Shown here piece by piece: positions 23,784-31,671 of a DNA stretch of 31,671 nt. Numbering within the stretch: the stretch's first letter is position 1; the number at the start of each line of letters is the position of its first letter. The notes under the pieces were generated by a model. It saw only the letters and a program-made list of their open reading frames with translations. It did not search any database and was not told where the DNA came from. The stretch spans positions 1 through 31,671 of the forward strand of contig CAKRGM010000027.1 in the NCBI GenBank assembly GCA_934330725.1, read 5' to 3'. Made by a program: the position numbers and the translations under genes. The DNA is from an uncultured Lachnospiraceae bacterium. Its GTDB lineage: Bacteria; Bacillota; Clostridia; Lachnospirales; Lachnospiraceae.

Positions 23784-24632
23784 CTATAGTTCAGGTAATT
23801 CAGTATTGTTTTTCTGTGCAAGATAATAAGCGTAAAATGGAATATCCTTTTTTAAATTATCATATCGTCTCTTTCGTACAATAATCTGAACCTTATCAAA
23901 AAGTTTAGGACTTTTCTGTATGAGCGATTTTATCCTTCCCTTTAATGACTTTGATGTATCCTGCTTTATTCTCCATTCACCGGCACAAAGATGCACTGCG
24001 TAATGTTTTCCTGTAAGCGTTCCGATTTCAAAAAGCTCCTTAGGAAAAATAACAAAATCTTTCATGTCCTGAAACTTATTGTTAAGCTTAAACTGTGGAT
24101 AATGCTTTAAAATATAATATGTATAATAATAATTGCTGGTTGCATAACCATCTACAACAAGCTTATCATCCTTAAACTGAAATACCTTATTGTTATCATT
24201 TTTTCCAAATACTGTCTTATCATACATATCAAGCAATGCTTTAATAAACGGATTTCCTTTTTGTGCTCCTATAATTGCAGAGCCAACAGAACAATCAAAT
24301 ATAAAATTAATAAAAGCCGGATATTTTAAAAGACTATCAAATGATCTGTTAACATATACATCAGTATCAAGATATATCCCACCATACTCATATACAGCCT
24401 TTAATCTGTAATAGTCTCCTATAAATCCAAGCTTTTTTTCTGCATATGTTCTTCTTACAAACTCATTCTCATCAAAGCTGCAGTTTGACTCATCCCATCT
24501 TATTACTTTATAGCCTTTAAGTTTTTCCCATGAATCTATACATTTTTGAAGGCTGTCCGGTATAGGCTTTCCGCCAAACCAGCAATAATGAATTATTTTA
24601 GGAATTGTTTTATTACTTTCCATATCACTCAT
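23784..24632 (-). CDS. GT32-family glycosyltransferase (OCH1-like, DXD)
   Basis: This has the family-32 layout: IPKIIHYCWFGGKPIP at the start, LGFIGDYYRLKAVYEYGG, then the metal-binding YLDTDVYV. A late HLCAGEWR carries a conserved His. It should transfer a sugar from a nucleotide donor to the growing lipid-linked repeat in the cytoplasm. Its ATG 24632 overlaps the end of the preceding gene by 8 bases, with AAGGA about 10 bases upstream, so translation is probably coupled. The specific sugar cannot be told. Confidence 0.92.
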   Translation of the reverse strand: MSDMESNKTIPKIIHYCWFGGKPIPDSLQKCIDSWEKLKGYKVIRWDESNCSFDENEFVRRTYAEKKLGFIGDYYRLKAVYEYGGIYLDTDVYVNRSFDSLLKYPAFINFIFDCSVGSAIIGAQKGNPFIKALLDMYDKTVFGKNDNNKVFQFKDDKLVVDGYATSNYYYTYYILKHYPQFKLNNKFQDMKDFVIFPKELFEIGTLTGKHYAVHLCAGEWRIKQDTSKSLKGRIKSLIQKSPKLFDKVQIIVRKRRYDNLKKDIPFYAYYLAQKNNTELPEL

Positions 24633-25581
24633 AAATAATTTTTCCTTTCTTTATTACAACATCATAAAAGGTTCCGCTTTTTTTCTTTCCTTCCTCATCA
24701 AATCTTGTACTTAATTTGTGAAATCCTGTACTTTTCTTAAGTATTTCAAACTTTCTTTCATCATACTCATCAAAAATATATGTTGCAAGCACATGCGAAT
24801 CGACCTGGCTTACCACTGGCATTTTTTTGTACTCTTCACTGTAGAATTCAACTGCCATTGTCATAAATATATGAAATATGAAATAATCTACAGGTCTGTT
24901 GTAATCCTTCCAGTACTCGTATAAAAACTTCTGGACAAGACATAATATATTATTATTGGTACAACTATACATAAACCAGTTATTAAGTTCCATTATTTCA
25001 GGATTAAATCCAAAATAATAAAAACTGTACATAAATAATGGTTCATCATCAATCAGATTTAAAAGTGATGAATCCGTGCAAAAAACTGTTGAATCTATCC
25101 AGTAACCGCCATGCAGTCTTAACAGTTCAAGTCTTACCATATCAGTAAAATGTGCCATGCCGATAATACCACGTTTCCATTTTTCAACAATATAATCAGG
25201 CATTTTAACATATTCTGATATATTACTTTCATCCAAAACAACTATCTGCTTATTTTTTATATTTTGACATAATGACTCGTAACAGCGTTTTACAAGTAAT
25301 GGTGCATTGTCAAGTCCCTGAAGCCAGCAAAACCATATTGTATCACTTTTCTTTTTCTTACACTCCTGCTCCCACGGTCTTTGCGCAGTACATCTGTTAA
25401 AATACTTTTTCTTCAGTTTTTTATAATATAACATTCTATGCTTCTGTGCTACCATAACATTATACAAAAATGAAAGTCTGCCGGAATTATACTTTGTTTT
25501 CATTATTATATTGTCATAAACTGAACCTAAAAGCATATGATCAGCTATTTTATTTTTCACAGTATTAAGCTTACTATTCAT
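24625..25581 (-). CDS. Capsular polysaccharide synthesis glycosyltransferase (Caps_synth)
   Basis: The segment TIWFCWLQGLDNAPLLVKRC, IVVLDESNISEYV, then HFTDMVRLELLRLHGGYWID and STVF matches the Caps_synth family, a relative of GT32 with WID in place of the DXD region. The N-terminal ~75 residues are basic. The role is sugar transfer during capsule repeat assembly. It lies 20 bases after the upstream GT2 gene and overlaps the following GT32, so the three are one translational block. Confidence 0.9.
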   Translation of the reverse strand: MNSKLNTVKNKIADHMLLGSVYDNIIMKTKYNSGRLSFLYNVMVAQKHRMLYYKKLKKKYFNRCTAQRPWEQECKKKKSDTIWFCWLQGLDNAPLLVKRCYESLCQNIKNKQIVVLDESNISEYVKMPDYIVEKWKRGIIGMAHFTDMVRLELLRLHGGYWIDSTVFCTDSSLLNLIDDEPLFMYSFYYFGFNPEIMELNNWFMYSCTNNNILCLVQKFLYEYWKDYNRPVDYFIFHIFMTMAVEFYSEEYKKMPVVSQVDSHVLATYIFDEYDERKFEILKKSTGFHKLSTRFDEEGKKKSGTFYDVVIKKGKIIYE

Positions 25582-25601
25582 ATTTGATATCTCCTGTTTT
25601 A

Positions 25602-26618
25602 TCAGCTATTTCTGGGAACAATTGCATTTTCAAAACAATACATTAAATTTATGGCTCCATATGCATGCATATTGATCATTTTTCTTACTATTGACTTTTT
25701 TTTATTAAATGCCGCATTATTAAGGGCCGATTTGAATTTCATATTATTAACAACCGACTTTATCATTTTTTTCTTTCTTGCCAGATTCCAGCCGCTATTA
25801 CAGCTTATCTGCTTAAGATACATGATAACAAGTCCTGAATATAATGTATCAAGCTTCTCAAGCTGCTTTTTGTTATCTTTGAACTTCCTGCAATACTGTA
25901 ACGCAATATCATAAAAATTTGTTAATGCTTCAAAATAATTATTATGGAACTTAAATACAAGCGTTCCCTGCTGCTGCAGGTTATAATTATAATATATATT
26001 GCCATTAAGTGTAATAATTTTACTTGCTGACAATACTTCAGTCGAAAATGCCATATCCTCACATATGGAATATTTTTCATTAAACCTGATATTGTTATCA
26101 TCCAACAATGATTTCTTTATAAATTTGTTCCATGGTGGATTTATAAGTTCTCTGTCAATCAGTACTTCAAAACATGTTTTAAATACGTCCTGTGCTTTTC
26201 CAAGGTAACTTCTGTCAAATCCATTATCCTTTATCTCATTTATATCTTTCCTGATATATCTGAAGCAGTAAATAACCAGTTCCGATCTGGTTTTTTCTGC
26301 CAGAAAATAGTTATCCTTAACCGTATCCTTATCAATTGTATCGTCTGAATCAACAAACATAATATATTTGCCATGTGACATAGCTATGCCATAATTTCTT
26401 GTTGCACTTACGCCTGAATTTCTTCTGTGAAATACCTTTATACGCTCGTCCTCTCTTTTGTATCTTTCACAAATTCTTCCGGACATATCAGTACTTCCAT
26501 CATCAACAAGAATTATTTCAAGATTTTCATATGACTGATTCTGGATACTTTCAATACATTCAGATAAGTATTTTTCAACATTATAAACCGGGACAACGAT
26601 ACTGACTAAATCCTTCAT
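25602..26618 (-). CDS. GT2 glycosyltransferase (EpsJ-like)
   Basis: The N-terminal GT-A domain has VSIVVPVYNVEKYLSECIES, VDDGSTDMS and FVDSDDTID, the nucleotide- and metal-binding residues of family 2. The C-terminal ~110 residues are helical and basic and end near the membrane-associating stretch INLMYCFENA. It should add one sugar to the lipid-linked repeat unit. The layout resembles the first half of the fused protein at 11.6 to 13.6 kb. The Wzy gene ends 62 bases upstream. Confidence 0.93.
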   Translation of the reverse strand: MKDLVSIVVPVYNVEKYLSECIESIQNQSYENLEIILVDDGSTDMSGRICERYKREDERIKVFHRRNSGVSATRNYGIAMSHGKYIMFVDSDDTIDKDTVKDNYFLAEKTRSELVIYCFRYIRKDINEIKDNGFDRSYLGKAQDVFKTCFEVLIDRELINPPWNKFIKKSLLDDNNIRFNEKYSICEDMAFSTEVLSASKIITLNGNIYYNYNLQQQGTLVFKFHNNYFEALTNFYDIALQYCRKFKDNKKQLEKLDTLYSGLVIMYLKQISCNSGWNLARKKKMIKSVVNNMKFKSALNNAAFNKKKSIVRKMINMHAYGAINLMYCFENAIVPRNS

Positions 26619-26680
26619 ACATCCATTCCATTCCTTTCAACAAATCAAAGCTTCTGTATACACACAACAATTATCAGGCT

Positions 26681-28048
26681 CTATCTTCTAATATATTTTG
26701 AATGTTTACTTTTTTCTGCTTTCTCTTTCTGTGAGGAAGCAAACTTTTTCCAGTCAATACCCATATATAATGCCAACATGATATACAGATACTTTAGTGT
26801 CTGAAGTGAATCTACCCACTTTAAATTAATAATATAGCATAAGCATCCTGCAAACAATATCTTGCATAATGCCGAATGTTTTTTTATTGCATCCCTTAGC
26901 ATATTAACAAGAAAATATATTATAAAAAATATATATGCAATCATTCCCGGATAAGCATATCTTATAAATTCTGCAATGTAAAAATCGTCAACAGATTGTA
27001 CGTAAGAACCGTTTATTAACGCTGAAAACGACCTTTTTCTTCCAATACCAATAATCGGGTTGAGCCATTCTACATTAAAAATATATTTCAGCTGATCTCT
27101 GTAATTCGAACTGCTTCCCAATGCTGAAAGGTTTGCACCATAAACGACCGAATACTGTGTTCCAAATATCTCATCTATGATTGATGTAAGCTGCAGGAGT
27201 ATATACCGTGCCAGTCCGCTGTTGTGAAACAGTGTAAGAAACAGCGCAAGAACTGCAAATATCACCAGTCCAAGTAAAATAAATTTCTTTTTATATTTTT
27301 TATCAGACAATATAAACAGAAGTATCAATTCAACAAAAAGCATTGACAGTGTTGACCTTGAGCCAGTAAATATAATGTTTGCCACTGTAAGGAAAAAAAG
27401 AACCGGACGATGCAGAATATCAATTGTGTTTTCTTTAAAATCAAGACATGCAAGGGGTAGCACTGCTATAAGAAGCAGACCATAGCCTAATGAATGTATA
27501 CATGGTCCCATTATTCTGTAGCTTCCTGACCTTATAAATCTTCCGGTATACAATCCCTTAATTGTTTCAAAATAAGAAAACGGAGATCTTTTTATAACAT
27601 ATTCAAATAATCCCAGTATCGTCAGAATATACATGAAAATTAAAATATAACGTATAGTTTTTTCAACACCAAATACGTTCTTAATCACATAAATAAGAAG
27701 ATACATTGAAAAAATTTCAATAAATGGATTCAAAAAAGCATTAATATCAACTCTGAGTATCATAGTATATGTAACTACAGCCAGATACGGAATAATAACT
27801 TTTGTACATTTCGAGCCTGTTATTACATTTACAAAATCATACTTTCTCTGTGTATCCGAAAGTATAAGTATAACCAGCATAATTATGGTAATTCTTAAAA
27901 TACTAAGATCAAAAAGTGGAAGCGGTATTCCAAAATACTGAGGCATGACAAATAAAGAGAATAAAAATACTAATGATACTCCCTCAAAAAATTTATTCTC
28001 TCTGTTCGGCTTTATATATTTACTTGTGCCATTAATCAGCTCATTCAT
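26681..28048 (-). CDS. Wzy-type polysaccharide polymerase / O-antigen ligase-like protein
   Basis: A 455-residue protein with about 11 to 12 hydrophobic spans and a large polar loop near residues 280 to 345. The loop holds IIGIGRKRSF and is preceded by FTGSRSTLSMLFVEL, a pattern seen in the Wzy_C/O-antigen ligase family. It is the best candidate for joining repeat units outside the membrane, fitting the flippase and Wzz domain of the same cluster. GGAGG sits 6 bases before ATG 28048. Wzy proteins diverge strongly, so this rests on topology and context as much as motif. Confidence 0.86.
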   Translation of the reverse strand: MNELINGTSKYIKPNRENKFFEGVSLVFLFSLFVMPQYFGIPLPLFDLSILRITIIMLVILILSDTQRKYDFVNVITGSKCTKVIIPYLAVVTYTMILRVDINAFLNPFIEIFSMYLLIYVIKNVFGVEKTIRYILIFMYILTILGLFEYVIKRSPFSYFETIKGLYTGRFIRSGSYRIMGPCIHSLGYGLLLIAVLPLACLDFKENTIDILHRPVLFFLTVANIIFTGSRSTLSMLFVELILLFILSDKKYKKKFILLGLVIFAVLALFLTLFHNSGLARYILLQLTSIIDEIFGTQYSVVYGANLSALGSSSNYRDQLKYIFNVEWLNPIIGIGRKRSFSALINGSYVQSVDDFYIAEFIRYAYPGMIAYIFFIIYFLVNMLRDAIKKHSALCKILFAGCLCYIINLKWVDSLQTLKYLYIMLALYMGIDWKKFASSQKEKAEKSKHSKYIRR

Positions 28049-28066
28049 AAATATCCTCCGTAATGA

Positions 28067-28996
28067 CTAACCTTTTAACACCATATACAACTCAACTAAA
28101 ATCGCCCTGCTCTTGTGATAACAGTCCCTGTAAAATAATGCAAGTGGAACAGTATTTAAAATTTTTCTGTCTTTAAATAATTCAATGCGCTTTTTTGTAG
28201 CCTTGATATTACGATTTAAAAGCTTTATTTTTTTGTCGTCAAGATTAATGTCCTGTGCAAATTTAAGTGTCGCTTCATGACTTTTTAATAAATCCTCAAG
28301 AAATCTGGTTCTTTTTGCCACATCACGCATTTTATGCATTGTTACGTTATTTGAATGTAGACGGCGTTTTAATGTATATGCATGATACATATAAAGTCCA
28401 TCAAGACACAGTGCCATCTTCCATACAAATTCATCATGTGCCCATCCCTCATACCAATAAGGCTCAACACGCCTGAAAAAAGTCTGACGCACGCACATTG
28501 TACATCCCTGACAGCCTATAAAAACATTCTGTGGACAAAAGTCTTTTTTTTCAAGCGAGCCGTCATTTTTCATCTGCTTCATTTCCCATCCCGGAACTTC
28601 CGGCGCATCATCAGAGCTTGTAAATGGTTTAAACTCAGAGCCAAGAAGCATAATCTGGGGATTTTCCGTCATAATCTTTTCAATCTCAGAAACTCTCTGT
28701 GGAAGCCATATATCGTCCTGATCGCAAAAAAGTATCAAATCGCCTTTAGTTTTTCTGGCTGCACCGATAAAATTAGATGCATATCCTTTATTCCTGGAAT
28801 TTACACTGACAGACCATTTATCTGAAAGATTATTTTCCCTTATAAATTCTTCTACAACCTTTACTGTATCATCCTTTGAGACATCATCACAAATAACGAC
28901 CTCATCAACTTGCCTTGTCTGATTCATAATTGATTCGAGCTGTTGCGTTATAAATGATGCTCCGTTATAAGTCGCTATCGCTACTGATATTTTCAT
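28067..28996 (-). CDS. GT2 glycosyltransferase (rhamnosyltransferase-like)
   Basis: It starts MKISVAIATYNGASFITQQL and has ICDDVSKDDT and FCDQDDIWLPQRV. The CDQDDIW form of the metal site is common in family-2 rhamnosyl and related transferases. A conserved HDEFVW follows, and the C-terminal ~80 residues are basic and helical. ATG 28996 is chosen by similarity; an upstream ATG at 29023 overlaps the previous stop as TGATG and would add nine residues, but its ribosome site is too close. It transfers one sugar of the repeat unit, with the donor unknown. Confidence 0.92.
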   Translation of the reverse strand: MKISVAIATYNGASFITQQLESIMNQTRQVDEVVICDDVSKDDTVKVVEEFIRENNLSDKWSVSVNSRNKGYASNFIGAARKTKGDLILFCDQDDIWLPQRVSEIEKIMTENPQIMLLGSEFKPFTSSDDAPEVPGWEMKQMKNDGSLEKKDFCPQNVFIGCQGCTMCVRQTFFRRVEPYWYEGWAHDEFVWKMALCLDGLYMYHAYTLKRRLHSNNVTMHKMRDVAKRTRFLEDLLKSHEATLKFAQDINLDDKKIKLLNRNIKATKKRIELFKDRKILNTVPLALFYRDCYHKSRAILVELYMVLKG

Positions 28997-29022
28997 CTTA
29001 ATAACCACGCCTTTCTGTGACA

Positions 29023-30000
29023 TCAGCCTTTCATTATTTTTCCCAGGACTGTACTTATCAGTCCACTATTGCTCCTGTTTACTGTCCGAATATACTTTCC
29101 TATCCTGCCCGAAAAATATTTATTGCTCTTATACTGTGGGAATTTTTCCTGGATTAATGCGAATGTTTCATCCAGCATTGCATTTTTGAGTTTTTTATCC
29201 CTGACTCTTCCAATCCTGCTTAAAGAACTGCATAAAAGTATTTTTACATAAAAATACTCAAGTTCATCATAATACTCCTGAAAAAGTCCCTTATTATTAT
29301 AGAAATCCAGAATATCCTGCAAAACCGAAAATATATCAGCTACTTTCCTGCTTTTATTTGCATTCATTGTTGAATTGCCTCGAAGATAATAATAAACCAG
29401 CTTTTCATCAAGATAAGCTGACCGTTCTATAAATGAAATTGTTTTTATATAAAATGCAGTATCTTCATATATCAATCCTTCTGGAAACAGTATTCCCGAT
29501 TCTAACAGAACATCACGTCTGTATAATTTATTCCATGGAGATACCTGTGGATCAATAAACATATCCTTCCTGTTTTTATAATTGCGCACATTGCCTCTTG
29601 CCTTTAATTCATGCAATCCGTTCTTAGTTTCCTGAACAAAATGGAAATTACATTCCACCATATCACATGATTTTTTTTCTGCAAGCTCATACATTTTTTC
29701 AAACATGGAACGGTCAACACAATCATCTGAATCAGCAAATCCTATATATTTTCCACTGGCAGCTTTTATTCCTACATTTCTTGCAGTTGCCTGTCCACCG
29801 TTTTCTTTTGAAATAAATTTAATTTTTTCAGGATAATCCCTTTTAAACCGTTCTATTATTTTAACAGATGTATCTGTAGAACCATCATTTACAATTACTA
29901 TCTCAATATCATCAAGTGTCTGGTGCACTAATGCGTCCAGACACTTTTCAAGATATTTTTCAGTATTGTAAACCGGAACTATTACACTTACCTTTAACAC
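29023..30000 (-). CDS. GT2 glycosyltransferase
   Basis: Family-2 marks are VSVIVPVYNTEKYLEKCLDA, VNDGSTDTS, GGQATARNVG and FADSDDCVD. A PWNKLYRRDVL and GLIYEDTAF segment is typical of EpsJ/WcaA-like transferases. The C-terminus is helical and basic. GTG 30000 follows GGAGGAGCATT. It is 27 bases after the Wzz/kinase gene, so it is the second gene of the operon and may act early in repeat assembly. Confidence 0.93.
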   Translation of the reverse strand: MLKVSVIVPVYNTEKYLEKCLDALVHQTLDDIEIVIVNDGSTDTSVKIIERFKRDYPEKIKFISKENGGQATARNVGIKAASGKYIGFADSDDCVDRSMFEKMYELAEKKSCDMVECNFHFVQETKNGLHELKARGNVRNYKNRKDMFIDPQVSPWNKLYRRDVLLESGILFPEGLIYEDTAFYIKTISFIERSAYLDEKLVYYYLRGNSTMNANKSRKVADIFSVLQDILDFYNNKGLFQEYYDELEYFYVKILLCSSLSRIGRVRDKKLKNAMLDETFALIQEKFPQYKSNKYFSGRIGKYIRTVNRSNSGLISTVLGKIMKG

Positions 30001-30027
30001 AATGCTCCTCCATACTGAACCATTTAA

Positions 30028-31428
30028 CTATTTTTGTTCCTCTGTTCTTACATACTCTTTGCCATATGACTTATATCTGTAATCCGGTGAAGACATCGAT
30101 ATTCCATTATAAATAATTCCACATATATTCGCATTAAGCGGCTCAAGCTTTCTTACAACAAGCTCAGTCCTCTCAAAGTGTGTAACATTCTCACGTACGA
30201 CTATTATATAACCTGTTGCCTGATCAACCAGTGCCAGTGCATCAGAAACAATTCCAAGTGGTGGCAGATCGACAAGTATAACATCATACTTCTTTTTATA
30301 CTCATCAAGAATTTCTTTCCATTTTTCACTCATAAGAAGCTCAGATGGATTAGGTGGCATGCTTCCTGAGAATACCACATCAATGCCATTGCCCATATGC
30401 GTAATAACAAGCTGATCAGTAATGCCTGCAAGATACTCGCTTAATCCTTCTTTCTTTAAATATCCGAGTCTCTCAGCCATTGCACTTTTTCTCATATCCG
30501 CATCAATAACAAGTACCTTTTTATCAACCTGTGCATATGCAATACCAGTATTAATGATATTCATTGACTTTCCTTCAAAGGTATCTGCACTTGTAAATGC
30601 ATATACAGGACACTTCTGTCCCTTTGATGTGAATAAAAGATTTGTTCTTATATTGTTATATGCTTCCTTATATGTAAACTCACTCTTATCGTTAAGATAT
30701 ACATTAACCTTTGTTTCACCTTCTTTAGGTTCAATTTGAGGTACTTCACCCAAAATAGGAATTGTAAATAAATCTTCTATTTCATATTTTCTTCTTACGA
30801 CTGTGTTACACAGGCCTCTGAGAATGCATACAAATGCAGCAATAATGAATCCTGCTCCTCCACCCAGTGCTGCATACTTGATAACACTTGTAGACTGATA
30901 TGGAACCGTAGGAAGTGCTGCGCTGTCTAACACTTCGATACCACCAGCCTTTACTATACTGATTACCTTATCCGGTGCAAGCTTTCCTATTGCATTTGCA
31001 ATATTCATTGCATTTACAGCATCTGAATCATATACTGTTACATAAAATACAGCTGTTCCTTCTACAGCCTCTGCATGTATTTCGCTTCTTAATGCTGCTA
31101 TTGAATACGAATTGGAAAGATTGGCAGTATCAATTACCTGCTGAAGGAAATTATCACTGTTGATTATCTGCATATAGCTGTTTAAAAGCTGTTTTGCCGA
31201 TGAAATATCTGAACTGCTTATGTTTACTCCTGTATCTGATACATAATCAGGGTTACTGTAAACATAAAATGAAATTTTTGCTCTGTATGTAGATTTCTGT
31301 GTAAGAAATGCAAAACCTCCCAATACAGCTGCACAAACCAAAGCTGCCATTATCATATATTTTATCTTAGTCTTAACTATCCATAGTATCTTCTCCAAGT
31401 GAAAATTCACTAATATTATCTTAAACAC
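30028..31428 (-). CDS. Wzz chain-length domain fused to BY-kinase (tyrosine kinase, CpsC-CpsD type)
   Basis: Two membrane spans (~30 to 48 and ~190 to 210) bracket an external Wzz domain. A PYQS proline-rich segment lies before the second span, as in chain-length regulators. The cytoplasmic BY-kinase domain has a Walker A-like ADTFEGKS (usually PGEGKS), Walker A' VLVIDADMRKS, Walker B VILVDLPPLG, and a C-terminal tyrosine cluster YRYKSYGKEY that is autophosphorylated in relatives. Firmicutes usually split these functions into two genes, so the fusion is notable. GTG 31428 is favoured, with AGAGG 8 bases before it; GTG 31437 is inside that region. As the first gene after the promoter it likely sets polymer length and export. 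Confidence 0.9.
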   Translation of the reverse strand: MFKIILVNFHLEKILWIVKTKIKYMIMAALVCAAVLGGFAFLTQKSTYRAKISFYVYSNPDYVSDTGVNISSSDISSAKQLLNSYMQIINSDNFLQQVIDTANLSNSYSIAALRSEIHAEAVEGTAVFYVTVYDSDAVNAMNIANAIGKLAPDKVISIVKAGGIEVLDSAALPTVPYQSTSVIKYAALGGGAGFIIAAFVCILRGLCNTVVRRKYEIEDLFTIPILGEVPQIEPKEGETKVNVYLNDKSEFTYKEAYNNIRTNLLFTSKGQKCPVYAFTSADTFEGKSMNIINTGIAYAQVDKKVLVIDADMRKSAMAERLGYLKKEGLSEYLAGITDQLVITHMGNGIDVVFSGSMPPNPSELLMSEKWKEILDEYKKKYDVILVDLPPLGIVSDALALVDQATGYIIVVRENVTHFERTELVVRKLEPLNANICGIIYNGISMSSPDYRYKSYGKEYVRTEEQK

Positions 31429-31552
31429 CTGTAACACCTCTCATTTAAATTTTAAACTGCGATAACACAATATACTGATGTCAGGGGCAAAAGCCTCATA
31501 ATACAGTCATAAATCACTTTTAAGCTTCTGACTCTGATATCACATAATTACT

Positions 31553-31581
31553 ATAATATATTATTTTATAAAATTAAGCAA
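31553..31581 (-). promoter_or_regulatory. Promoter of the polysaccharide operon
   Basis: The minus strand has TTGCTT (31576 to 31581), exactly 17 bases, and TATTAT (31553 to 31558). Transcription would start near 31546, leaving a leader of about 110 bases with a GAGGC-TTTT-GCCCC hairpin-like segment at about 31482 to 31495. No known riboswitch consensus was recognised. Confidence 0.6.
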
Positions 31582-31616
31582 TCACTTTATATTTTCATCA
31601 GCTTTGAAAGGTAAAT

Positions 31617-31671
31617 TTATTTTACAGCCTGCCAATTTGGAAGATTCATATTTTTCACATTTCTTATAAAT
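31617..31671 (-). CDS. Possible 3' end of an upstream gene cut by the window edge
   Basis: One minus-strand frame is open from the window edge to TAA 31619 and reads FIRNVKNMNLPNWQAVK. It lies upstream of the operon promoter, where a preceding gene would end. Eighteen codons are too few to assign a family, and this could be chance. Confidence 0.25.
   Translation of the reverse strand, partial: FIRNVKNMNLPNWQAVK

Noticed and set aside
28382..28825. A 147-codon plus-strand frame.
   Set aside because: It is antisense to a clear GT2 gene and its composition mirrors that gene.

Overview
The window looks like the chromosome of a low-GC Firmicute, most likely a Lachnospiraceae-type Clostridia. That placement is an inference from AT-rich codon use, strong GGAGG ribosome binding sites, a CIRCE/HrcA-type heat-shock operator, a Wzz/BY-kinase fusion and several c-di-GMP proteins. 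No rRNA, tRNA, CRISPR array or intact insertion sequence was seen. Every convincing gene is on the minus strand, so transcription runs from high to low coordinates.

Positions about 31.6 to 11.6 kb hold one long, tightly packed exopolysaccharide or capsule cluster of 17 genes. It starts behind a good sigma-A-like promoter near 31.57 kb. In transcription order: a Wzz/tyrosine-kinase fusion; two GT2 glycosyltransferases; a Wzy-type polymerase; another GT2; two overlapping GT32/capsule-type transferases; a VanZ-like membrane protein; a membrane-anchored CotH-kinase protein; an NTP_transf_5 nucleotidyltransferase; a Wzx-type flippase; a lasso-peptide B2-like transglutaminase-fold protein; an ABC exporter; a response regulator and a soluble histidine kinase; a HAD phosphatase; and a fused GT2 plus pyruvyltransferase. 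Chain-length control, polymerase, flippase and transferases make a Wzx/Wzy pathway. No phosphoglycosyl transferase that would start the chain is visible, so it should lie beyond the right edge. The odd part is the middle block (B2-like protein, ABC exporter, NTP_transf_5, CotH, two-component pair), whose parts recall RiPP clusters although no precursor, B1 or cyclase gene is present.

Positions 11.5 to 9.6 kb hold a heat-shock unit: Hsp20 then a zinc-finger-less DnaJ/CbpA protein. It sits behind a promoter overlapped by a CIRCE-like operator, and a strong hairpin terminator lies between the two genes.

Positions 9.5 to 3.1 kb hold second-messenger genes: a membrane protein with a dead GGDEF and an intact EAL domain (phosphodiesterase), then a Nudix hydrolase, a membrane GGDEF diguanylate cyclase and a sodium-dependent amino-acid transporter. 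The phosphodiesterase and cyclase have similar extracytoplasmic sensor regions.

Positions 3.1 kb to the left end look eroded. They hold an AlbA_2/ATPase regulator with decayed small ORFs upstream, a broken N-terminal fragment of a LOG-family gene, and a cysteine-rich lipoprotein whose signal peptide extends upstream of any normal start codon.
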